DNA from: Entoloma clypeatum
Taxonomy: Eukaryota > Basidiomycota > Agaricomycetes > Agaricales > Entolomataceae
Direction of reading: 5' to 3'
Length of the DNA: 64,000 nt
Assembly: GCA_963565915.1 (NCBI GenBank)
Contig: OY751492.1
Coordinates: 558,001-622,000 of the forward strand
The position numbers were made by a program, and so were the translations under genes. The notes below the pieces were generated by a model that ran no database searches, was not told the origin of the DNA, and saw only the letters and a program-made list of their open reading frames with translations. Of the stretch, positions 1-9,031 are shown piece after piece; the stretch's first letter is position 1; the number at the start of each line of letters is the position of its first letter.

Positions 1-962
1 GGGGAAACCTGGAGTAGGACATAGCCTGACTCCACCATGGTCACATGACCTAGCCAGGTAGACACGAGCCCACCTGTTGTAGAGTACATCTGCTACCATC
101 TGCTTGCCTTTGCCATGCCTCAGGTGCCGCCTCCAGACCGCCTCCACCTCTCCACCACACATGTCAAAACTCATGTGTTTGGATGGTTTAATCATGTGTG
201 AACCTATACCAACAGCAAATTATACTAAGTAACATGGCTCTTGTAGACAATTTGTGATATTTGTATGGTTTAACTAAGTTTGACCAACAAATTAATCAAA
301 CCAATGAAAAATTAAATGGTTAATGATGGCTTGGTGGGGCCCAATGACTACCTTTTCTGCTGATGAAGACAAACAGAATGATCAATCTGATGCAAGCTAT
401 GAAATATGAGCAGTTCTTGAGAATGCTGAAGAAGTTTGCAGCCAGCACAGGCTTGAAAAGGCATACACAACCCACTCATTCTGTTGCGGCAGGGCACAGT
501 ACTGATTCATGTATTCACCATTCCATCACCACTGGACCCTGAACCAGGTGAGGTGGTGGGGTGGTTGGGCTGTGGGCGAGAGCATGAGTGTCTTCTGATA
601 TTGCAAAAGAAAGATGAGACTTGACCATTGAACATATATATTCATCACATGGCAGGTTGATGTGATGATCAAGTACTTGATCGACACCCTCTGTTGAGGC
701 GACACTAAGTCCAACGACGTCGCCAGCACAAACTTAGGAACTTAGAAGATGGAATGTGGAAAGATGAGGAAGGGGCTGTATTGCCAAGAGATCCAGTGGG
801 AATCTCAAGAGAACAAGCTATCAAATACAAGTGAAAGTACCCTACTTATATATGTAAATACCATGAGGCTGTGTTGAGGCAGCGTCATGCTATGTGACTC
901 CGGATCTCAATCATTAACCATTCTCTATTCATCCAGGGCCTTGCCCTTAATCATTCTCTATT
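1..962. other. Non-coding, AT-rich intergenic DNA
   Basis: No supportable gene is seen here; the open frames are short and overlap on both strands. Near the right end (about 919-962) a segment starting ATTCTCTATT and containing AGGGCCTTGCCCTTA occurs, and a close copy of it follows the neighbouring MITE at 1229-1258. Confidence 0.5.
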
Positions 963-1228
963 AGTGTTTCAAGGTCCAGTCTCAAAGACCACAAAGAAGA
1001 CGGAGACCAGACTGAACCAGGGGGTGGTCCTGGTTCATCTTTTTTGAAAAACAAAGACCACCCCCCCTGGTTCTACCCAGTTCATAGGTTTGGACCGGTT
1101 TTTTGGCCAAAAAACTGGTTTAAACTGGTTCTGGTCTTAGCTTTTCAGAGAGACCACTCACCTGGTCTTGGTCTCTGGTCTCAAAGATTTTAGACAAAAA
1201 ACCGGACCAGACTGGACCTTGAAACACT
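963..1228. mobile_element. 266-bp MITE with perfect 20-bp terminal inverted repeats
   Basis: Positions 963-982 (AGTGTTTCAAGGTCCAGTCT) are the exact reverse complement of 1209-1228. The element is flanked by a 10-bp direct repeat ATTCTCTATT (953-962 and 1229-1238), a candidate target site duplication. The interior is itself rich in GGTTTAAACTGG-type palindromes and has no ORF. Related sequence occurs at about 3008-3191, 19859-19930, and 21300-21368 plus 27936-28045, so this is a family (called MITE1 here). The superfamily cannot be assigned; a 9-10 bp duplication would fit Mutator-like elements. Confidence 0.8.
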
Positions 1229-1284
1229 ATTCTCTATTCCTCTAGGGCCTTGCCCTTACAGTTTTGGACACGAGACGATGAAAT

Positions 1285-1900
1285 AGAAGTGCAAAATTTG
1301 TGCCACGAAAAGGACTTGAACTCAAGACCTCTAGAGTACAACTATTTATTTTGACAACTTAATCCACTGAGCCACAAGACCATTTGAATTTGTTGCTCAC
1401 ACTGACTCTACATCCCAACTTTTCCACTTCCAAAATAGGCTACAACCAGCTGAATTTTGTCAAATGGCGCATGCACGTGCCTCAATCACATATAGACAGG
1501 CTCTCAATTGCAAGGTCAGGAATGGGTGGATGCATTGTTTGAAAATGATGTTTTTTTGTGTTTGAGGAAACCTGTGATGTACTGTTCATCACGATTTACA
1601 GGTGGGTTTTGATGCATGATTTTGGAATACAGACTTTCTACCATATATATGTCATGTATCTAACTTTATAAATATTTACTATCAGTTGCTAAGTATCTCT
1701 ACATACAGTAAGGACTATTTGTGGGGCTTGTGGTGCCACAGTTTGGGCATTGAAGGCGGGAGTTTCAATGATGCACATCTCTTGGCATTACATGCCGAGC
1801 ACTCTCAACAATGGCCAAAGGTCAAACCATAAATCTGACTGCCAGCAGAATCTTCCCACACTTTTTTTATCCCCCCACCTCCACTCCACTGAGCTCCACT
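1285..1900 (-). repeat. Dispersed repeat with tRNA-like head, copy 1
   Basis: On the minus strand an A-box-like TGGCTCAGTGG (1364-1374) is followed by a B-box-like GAGTTCAAGTCC (1312-1323), the internal promoter arrangement of RNA polymerase III genes and of tRNA-derived SINEs. There is no proper cloverleaf. The rest of the segment matches, in the same order and inverted, 19930-21262: shared stretches include the head, a part near 1505-1560 (GGATGCATTGTTT-like), one near 1660-1735, and one near 1733-1900. A non-autonomous, tRNA-headed repeat is inferred. Confidence 0.6.
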
Positions 1901-1914
1901 TCTTCCCAGTGGCT

Positions 1915-2830
1915 ACCACAGGTGCCCAACGGCCCCCTCTAACACCCAACGGCCTCCCTTCATGCCCAATGGCACCCTCTAATGCCCAATGGTCCCACTG
2001 ATGCCCACGGCCCCCCTTCGTGCCCACTAGGCAATAGCATGGATATGGGTAACCCATGAGGGTCACGGATATGGGTTGTCACAAGTCCAAGTACAGGTTG
2101 TGTTTTTATAACCCACAATCCATCACATGTCACACTATGTAACCTCTTCCTCCCTCCCTCTCTCGTGCCCAATGGCCACCACTTGTGTCCAATGGCTCCC
2201 ACTCATGCCAAACGGCTCCTACTCATGCCCAAAGACCGTCTTTCATGCCCAATGGCCTCCCTTTCATGCCCAAGGACCCCCACTTGTGCCCAACAACCCC
2301 CACTTATATATAACGGCCCCCTCCCATGCCCAACAGCCATGTTCAGTGCCTAACAGCCACCCCTCACATAACCAATGGCCACTGGCACCAACCTAGCACC
2401 CGCCCCCACCATAGCACCCTCCTCTCACTCACAAACGCGAGATGAGTTATTTATTTATATAGTTTTAATACATATAATGTCACAAAACCTGCATGGAAAC
2501 CCGTACCCTCCAATTCTGCCTGCACCTGCCTGGTATCAACCCACAGGTCACAGGTTACTCCCCATATGGTTACAAGTATGGGGAGAGCTCTGGGTATCTG
2601 CGGAACTACCCATGCTATTGTCTATGCCTAATGGCCCATACTAGTGCTGAATGGCCCCCTTGCATCCCCAATGCTGTCAGCTACACCCAGTGCTGTTCCT
2701 GCACACCCAACGGCCCCCTCGCATGCCCAATGGCTGCCTCATGTTCCCAACACTGTTGACTCATGCCCAGTGCCCTTCTTTCATGCACTATGGCCCTACT
2801 AGCACACAATGGCCCAGAAACATGATGCAC
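1915..2830. repeat. Degenerate minisatellite, about 20-bp unit
   Basis: Three blocks (about 1915-2040, 2165-2370 and 2620-2825) are built of diverged 20-bp units of the form TGCCCAATGGCCCCCACTCA. Unit length is kept at 18-21 bp although many bases have changed. Several frames stay open through the repeats and would give Pro/Cys/His-rich peptides; these are by-products of the repeat and not genes. The same unit occurs once or twice at 19930-19985 on the other strand. Confidence 0.75.
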
Positions 2831-3007
2831 ACATATCATACAGCACTTAGACAGGGAGACTGGGGGACAGGGTAGGAACACAATGCACATGTAGCATTAC
2901 CATGCATGTATGATGATGAACACAATGTGCATGTGGCACACCACACTTAGTAGGTATATGTGTGCCATCCAGGTAACTACATGAGATGACACATGTATTT
3001 ATGATAG

Positions 3008-3191
3008 TTCTACTGGTCTGGACTGGTTTAAACTGGTTCAGTATCATGAGACATTGAGACCTCAATAAACAGACTGGTCAGACTGGTTTCTCACCAGTCA
3101 GGTCCGGTTTTCAGACTTGTCCATCCACTCTGGTCCTCAGTCCTCCCTTTTTGGGGTTCAAAAACCAGAGCAGACCGGACTTTCAAACACT
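3008..3191. mobile_element. Diverged MITE1 copy
   Basis: The right end, AGACCGGACTTTCAAACACT (3172-3191), matches the terminal repeat of the element at 963-1228 with few changes, and the interior contains GGTTTAAACTGG. The left end is decayed (near 3008-3030), so exact limits and any target duplication are uncertain. Confidence 0.55.
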
Positions 3192-4779
3192 AATTCCATG
3201 AAGTACATTTTACAGATTTATATGTAGGCAATCAAGCCAACTGTTATATGTGATGAAGTGCAAGCAATGTTGCAGATTATAGTCAAATAAATGACTTTCA
3301 ATGCAGTGCTTTTTGTATGGTAATACCTGTTTGTGAACAACCAATTTATGTTCAGAGGTCAATAATTTGGTTATGTTTAGCAGGGGAGGCAGTAAAAACA
3401 GGTGCAATGCAAGAAGCAGATCATTGTCACAGCCAAAACAAGATGCAGACTCAGATCTGATGGTAGGTTAATCCAAATCTCCAGAGTGTAACAAGTGCTC
3501 TGATGTGTTTCATGCAATCAATAGTAATCTTGGTATTCCAAGAACCATATAATGCAAATTAATGCATTATTAGTAAGCAATCAATTAAGATGCTTCTTCA
3601 AGTAGTCATAGAAGATATACTTGAAAATAGAACCCAACAATAGTCTGATAAGACTTATGGATTGATTCATATGATATCCCCTTTTATCCAGAATTCATCA
3701 TTTCTGGATGAGAAATTATAGGGATATAAGCTGGGATGAGCTTTTTTCTTTTGTTCAAGTTGACTATCGATAAATATGCAGCAGTCACAGCACTCCTTGA
3801 ATGGTACAACTTATAGAGTGTTGTATATGAAGCAATGCATCTGATAAGATCAAAGATCAGTTTACTAGGAATGGTATTACAAAGCAAATAGCACAGAATA
3901 CCACCATTAAATATATTCTCATCCTTTTCAAAATTCACAGTCAAGTATGGTAATCATTTCCTGTGTATCTTTGGCTTTCAAAAGGCATATGCTGAAATAG
4001 ATGCAGAACTTGGTTGGAAAATCAGATATTCATGCAGAAAAACAATTGCAAACTATGGAGAAATTACTCTCAGGTGATTTATTCCAGCAACATTTGTAAG
4101 CTGTGATACAACCTGATTTTTTGACTATATCCCTTTTTGCCATAGGGTGTGCACCATTACAGTCATCCCTATATGATTCTGTGACAAGGCCATCACTGCT
4201 TGATTAAAGTGCAGATGCCATATATTTCAATAATGTAATGCTAGCCTAAAGGGCACAAAAATGCATCAGAGATTATTCCCATGCAAGAACGGAGAGTTCA
4301 GATAAGAAGCTTTCCATCGCCCCAAATTGTCACTATTTTTTGTGAAAGAGTGGAGGAACAAGATTGGTTGGCTAGACCAATTTTGGTTAATTGGTTTTTT
4401 GAACCAATTTGAATTGATTTAGTTTTAAAAAAACTCTTCTTCTCATAAAGTATTATAAATTGGCAGTACATCCGTGGAATGTCCAGAAAGCTCTCAGTGA
4501 GGACTTACCATCCCACTCTGAGCACAACAGCGATGAGAGTAGAAGAGTCACCCCATGTATTGTAAAGACTGAAACCACCTTAGACAGCTATCTTGTAATA
4601 CACACAGCATTGTGACATTTCAATCACATCTTAAAAAGGCTATTATATAACTATGTGTCACAAACTATCCTGAGTGGGCAAACACCATGTGTTTGTTCCT
4701 TGGATCTTAGGATTTGTGGCAAATTGTTGATGGTGCTGAAAAGTGATCCTTGATGTCTGCTAATCTTACAAGAAAAGCC
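3192..4779. other. No gene or recognisable element
   Basis: AT-rich sequence with only short open frames. Around 4370-4430 there is a GGTTAATTGGTTTTTTGAACC-like palindromic stretch that may be a very old MITE1 relative. Nothing else can be supported. Confidence 0.45.
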
Positions 4780-5240
4780 CATACAACTAAAGTCAAGGCA
4801 TGGCACATTAGGGATAAAATGGCTTTAGCCAATATTTGACTTCGTGTTGACCCGTCGATCGAACTCACCAAAAACACGTCTTCTGAGACTTGATTTGAGC
4901 TGAAGAATAGATTTGAACAAGCTGTTTACACAACAGTTCTGTCTGATATTTGTGCTGCATTGTCCTTTAAATTTTCTATGAAGCGACAGCCTGCACCTGA
5001 GATTGATTATTGTGATAAGATCTTCAATCATCCCCATGCACATCATTCTATTTCTCCATTGACTCAAGCCCTAATGCTTCTATCTGCCCTCCCATCTCCT
5101 GATTGGAATGACTTCACCTTAGAAACCCTTCTTTACAATGATGACCTCACCTATGATAGCATTCAAGGGTTGATGTTGAAACATACAATCATCATTGTGT
5201 TGATCCTGTTCCTGATTTGTCACTCAAGGATTACCTTCAT
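4780..5240 (+). pseudogene. Decayed Ty1/copia-type Gag fragment
   Basis: Translation across in-frame stops gives a Gag core like that of copia elements (UBN2 type): a segment resembling W-x-x-x-D-x-x-A-L-A-x-I-x-L-R-V near 4800-4860, then ENRFEQ-like text and an open stretch from 4960 with LTQALMLLSALPSPDW followed by LETLLYNDDLTYDSIQ. This matches the helical Gag layout of the intact copia element at 48.3 kb only in outline. At least two stops interrupt it, and no pol follows. Confidence 0.5.
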
Positions 5241-5610
5241 GGCATAGGTATCTTCTATGATCCTCAACCGACATTGTGTGATGTATTCTATCAGCTGTCT
5301 TGGAACTTATGGACAAAGAATTTCTTCTTATCTGCACTGACAGATCCTAGTGCTCTTGATAAGCTTGTTTGAAAAGACTGCACAAGTCATTAATTTGTCT
5401 TTCTGCTGCATCTTTATTCCTTTCACAGACATTAATATTCCATCTTATATCATTGCTAATTTGCATGATTATTGGTAAACAAATTGCTCTCAAAGCATTT
5501 GTATTTGTGCACTTTGACATTTGCATGCACCTCTTCTGTGCCTTGACAGGCTGTGATAGTATTCAAAACTGTCATTTTGGCTATATGACTGTAAGTCACA
5601 TATTACCATA

Positions 5611-5952
5611 TATGTGAATTTATGGTTCTGCAACAGAACTCAGTTTGTACTTGTTTGTACATGGTCTGTGCACATCCCTGTAGGTATAAATACTCAATGT
5701 ATCTGTACTTGCAATAACAGGACTTTTACAAAGTACCTTTATCAACACTCACTTCTTTTCAAACCCTCCAATGTGAGTATCTAACCCAGGTTCCACTGCA
5801 TCTGCAGGTGTGCTGTTCAATAGGTTATGGGCCCTGGATTGCCCTGCACAATCTGCACACGCTGAAGGAGTTGCCGTGACTGTTGAGCCTGTACGATACT
5901 AACCTGGCCTTGCCAGTGAGCATGTGTCTTAAAGTGCCATTCGAGCTGCTAC
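5611..5952 (+). mobile_element. Remnant of a second copia-type LTR with half-tRNA primer site
   Basis: GGTTATGGGCCC (5823-5834) is identical to the primer-binding core following the 5' LTR of the copia element at 47.66 kb. Upstream lie a TATA-like GTATAAATAC (about 5684-5693) and pyrimidine-rich text, as expected of an LTR; its left limit near 5611 is a guess. About 115 bp of leader follow before element A interrupts. It probably belongs to the same decayed lineage as the Gag remnant just upstream, although the order (gag before LTR) shows rearrangement. Confidence 0.45.
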
Positions 5953-6341
5953 TGTTACGGACTTACCGGTTTGTATGTTACGCACTTTTCCCTTGCATTG
6001 TACCTTCGTTATTTCTTTGACTCATCGGACCGCTTATTCATTTACCTTTACTCTACCATTCTCCTTTAGTATACTTCGCTCCCGCGCTGACTCGCACTCC
6101 GCAGTAGGGATTACTCAGTCCGCAGTCGTCTGACTCATTTCGCACTGCCTTTCCGCAGTTACTGACTCATCCGCACTGCCTTCCACAGCTACTGACTCAC
6201 TCGCTACCGCTCGTAGCCAGTACTATATAAACCCCATGTACCATAGCTACATTCCTTAGATTTAGCAATCACTTTGCTCTTCACCTTTCCACTTTCCTGC
6301 ATACTCTGCCTGAACCTTGGAATGGTTTGTTAAGCATAACA
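5953..6341 (+). repeat. 5' LTR of element A
   Basis: Begins TGTTACGG and ends ATAACA. TATATAAA lies at 6224-6231; AGATTTAGCAA (6258-6268) starts 34 bp downstream, where transcription should begin. The LTR differs from its partner at 19154-19542 by about five transitions, four of them at CpG. Confidence 0.93.
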
Positions 6342-6343
6342 AG

Positions 6344-6354
6344 TTGCTAAATCT
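6344..6354 (+). promoter_or_regulatory. Self-primer binding site of element A
   Basis: TTGCTAAATCT, 2 nt after the LTR, is the exact reverse complement of AGATTTAGCAA (6258-6268), the predicted first 11 bases of the transcript. This is the arrangement used for self-primed reverse transcription by Tf1 of fission yeast. No match to a tRNA 3' end is evident. The same pair occurs in copies B and D. Confidence 0.8.
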
Positions 6355-7132
6355 CGTTAGGTTTGCCCAGAGCGAAGAGAGCGACTACCAGATGAGTCAA
6401 GACGTCGCGCTTCTTTGAAGACTTCACCAGTAACCCATTCAGCATGCCAGAAGCCCGACAGGAGAAGCTAAGTCCTCGAGACAGTATCGATTTTACACTT
6501 ATCCAGCAGTACATTGAATCGGAGATCCATCGCATCTTACAGCAGGTGCTTGACGAAGAACTAGACAACGACGAGCATCGCCCCCACGGCGAGATAGCAG
6601 AGAGCATCCATCTTGCTTGGCAACACCAGATCGCGCGTTACAACGCCCGACAGAACGAACTCAAAAGCTTTCGCGTTCAAGAAGGACCTCAGACAGGTCG
6701 GATCACAGAGATCAGAGAGTTTATCGGTGTCCAGACAACCGTTATCAGAAGATTGATTAGGACGCTCACATCGAGACGTCCCAGAGCCACATCATCATGT
6801 CTTACTCGAAGCAGCAGATCTATGCCCACTTCACCATCGAAGAACAACAAACCGAGTACAACCGCTGGGCACGAAACGAGAGACTTGACCCCTTCTCGAG
6901 ACCAACAGACGCGCAGGAACAGAGATTCCTTAGAGATTTACAGAGGAAATACTCTGAACGTTTTGCCACCGATTCCGCCGACGAGTCCCCTGACGAATTT
7001 ACTTTTGCCTCCGCGCAGTCAGATATCGAACAGACGCCTAGAACAGGGACTCATTTTCAATCCTTACCTGTATCCCGAACCCCATCTTCATCCCAACAAC
7101 CCGACCCCTCTTCTCCTCCGCAGACTCTAAAC
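6355..7132 (+). pseudogene. Leader reading frame of element A, unknown product
   Basis: A frame running from about 6355 to 7130 encodes SRFFEDFTSNPFS, IDFTLIQQYIESEI and RILQQVLDEELDNDEHRPHGEI-like text that is conserved in copies B and D. Copy A has an ATG at 6444; D has none at that place. Its one stop, TGA at 6393-6395, is CGA in B and D, which suggests the frame is normally read. From about 6757 the gag frame is open as well (SYSKQQIYAHF onward), so two frames overlap for about 370 bp. How translation begins is not clear; the function is unknown. Confidence 0.5.
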
Positions 7133-7236
7133 ATGGCAGAAGCTCAGGCTGTACAAACAATGGATACATCCAAGATCATCAAGGATCCTGGGATGTTCAA
7201 GGACAGATACACCTTTGACGAGTGGTGGAAAGCCAC

Positions 7237-7720
7237 TGTTACATTCCGATCCATTCCGACGATTTCCGACCAATCCCGACACCTCCGACACCCCCGACAT
7301 TTTGACTAATACTTATTATGCATACTTACTGTTATGAATCTCGTTACTACGTACATTACTTACATCCGACCATTTTACTTATGTTAAGAATCTCCGACAG
7401 CCACTCGTTATCCGACTCCGACGAAGCCACATGTCCTCCGACATAGTATTTAAACTTATGTAGAATCGTGTATTAGCTTCAGTTTGAATATCAACTTAGA
7501 TTCGACATCATACCTCCCGTCCTCTTTCCGACTCTTAACTTGAGTCTGACCTCCGACCTCCGATCCTCCGATCCTCCGAAATAAGGACACCAATGTATTA
7601 GCAAGGGCGCAACACACAAGTTGAAGCCAAGTCCTTGCCCCTACGTTGCACGCGCCCCGACCCTCCGACCTTCCAACACGTCCGACGTAGCTCCGACGTT
7701 TTGTCGATCAGTTCTTAACA
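7237..7720 (+). repeat. 5' LTR of element C
   Basis: TGTTACAT...TTAACA. TATTTAAA at 7447-7454 is the likely TATA box; CAGTTTGAATAT (7480-7491) begins 33 bp downstream and is the likely transcript start. Repeated CTCCGA motifs fill 7540-7580. Confidence 0.95.
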
Positions 7721-7722
7721 GT

Positions 7723-7734
7723 ATATTCAAACTG
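7723..7734 (+). promoter_or_regulatory. Self-primer binding site of element C
   Basis: ATATTCAAACTG, 2 nt after the LTR, is the exact reverse complement of CAGTTTGAATAT (7480-7491), the predicted 5' end of the transcript. The same geometry is present, with unrelated bases, in elements A, B and D, which argues that self-priming is selected and not chance. Confidence 0.8.
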
Positions 7735-7766
7735 CCACTCGCTTATCCGTATTTCAAATCCCAGTT

Positions 7767-8993
7767 ATGGCAGCCCGCAACACACAGAACTCCCACGCAG
7801 CAGCAGCCGCAGCGGAAGCTTCAAACCTGCAGGACACCAGGGCGACATTTCTACATACGTTCCAAGATATTCCTGCAGAAGAATCTGCACCCAAACCTGA
7901 CCCCATATCTCCGACACCTTGTCTCCAAACACCTCAGACACAAGGACCTCCGATTCCTGAAGAATTCCGTCCTTTTAAATCTCCGACCTCTCCTTTTGAT
8001 GATAACAATCCTTTCCGTCGCGAGCAAACTCCAAACCTCGCCGAAGCAATTATGCTTATGACGCAGGAGCTCCGACGTAGAGAGACTCCGAAAACTCCGA
8101 AAAAGAAGTCGAAGGAACCCGACACTTTTGACGGTTCCGACTCTCGGAAACTCACCAGTTTCCTCGCACAATGCACACTATATTTCTGAAACAACCCCGC
8201 CTTTGACGATGATGATAACAAAGTCAGTTTCGCTCTGTCGTACCTCCGAGGAACCGCGCTCGAATGGTTTGAGCCCACCCTCTTGGGAGAGTCTGACGAC
8301 GACTCTGTCTGGTTGGACGACTGGTCCGCCTTTGTGCACATCCTCCGATCCGAATTTGGACCTATCGATCCGACCAGAGAAGCAGAGGATAGCCTCGATC
8401 ACCTTCGGATGCGCGACAATCAGAAGATCCTACGTTACAACGTGGACTTCAAACGTCTTTCCGCTCGCACGCAGTGGGATGATGGCGCGCTCCGATATCG
8501 GTACTATACCGGTTTAGCGGAACACATCAAGGACGTTTTGGGGACTTTTCCCAAACCAAAGACTCTCGCCAAGTTGAAAGTAATGGCCCATAACATTGAT
8601 GCTCGCTACTGGGAACGTCAACGCGAGAAATCGCGCTCCTCCGACAAATCTACTCCGAAGTCCGACAAATCCGACAAATCCGACAAAAAACAGACCCCTG
8701 CTTTATCATCCTCCAACAACAACTCCTCATTGTCTAAACCCAACTCGCAACAACAACAAAAATCATCATCCACCTCTCCAAAATCCACCCTCTCCGACAA
8801 ACTTGGCAAAGATGGGAAATTAACTCCCCAAGAACGCCAACGACGATTTGACAATAATTTATGCATGTTTTGCGGCAACGTTGGTCATCGGGCTTCCAAC
8901 TGCTCGAAGAAATCATCTTCTAATGCCAAAGCAAAGGCCCGCGCGGCCCAAGCTGAGGACAAATCGGAGAAGACGACCGAGTCAAAAAAATAG
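7767..8993 (+). pseudogene. gag of element C
   Basis: 409 codons from ATG 7767 to TAG 8991-8993. N-terminal Ala/Gln-rich part, then a gypsy capsid core (DGSDSRKLTSFLAQCTLYF, LRGTALEWFEP, FGPIDPTREAEDSLDHLRM) and a Ser/Lys-rich tail with one CCHC knuckle, CMFCGNVGHRASNC (about 8863-8904). An in-frame TGA at 8187-8189 falls in the conserved Y-F-R-N-N-P segment where Arg is expected, so CGA to TGA is inferred. The stop codon is preceded by a slippery A7 run leading to pol in the -1 frame. Confidence 0.9.
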
Positions 8994-9031
8994 TAAGCAG
9001 TCCTCAGATTCCAGCACGTACTGGGGATTGC
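8984..9031 (+). promoter_or_regulatory. Programmed -1 ribosomal frameshift site between gag and pol
   Basis: The gag frame reads TCA AAA AAA TAG (8982-8993), so the canonical slippery heptamer A-AAA-AAA (8984-8990) sits directly before the gag stop. Six nt later a perfect 11-bp stem forms: 8997-9007 (GCAGTCCTCAG) with 9021-9031 (CTGGGGATTGC), two G-U pairs, 13-nt loop. A -1 slip enters the pol frame, which is open from before this point. Spacer, heptamer and stem all fit the standard model. Efficiency cannot be judged from sequence. Confidence 0.85.

Noticed and set aside
2127..2875. Overlapping open frames rich in Pro, Cys, His and Met
   Set aside because: They arise from the 20-bp minisatellite, stay open in more than one frame, and have no motif.
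6757..7130. Second half of the leader frame as a separate gene
   Set aside because: Here the gag frame (SYSKQQIYAHF...) car­ries protein-like text and the leader frame becomes Ser/Pro/Arg-rich, so the latter is most likely a shadow over this part.
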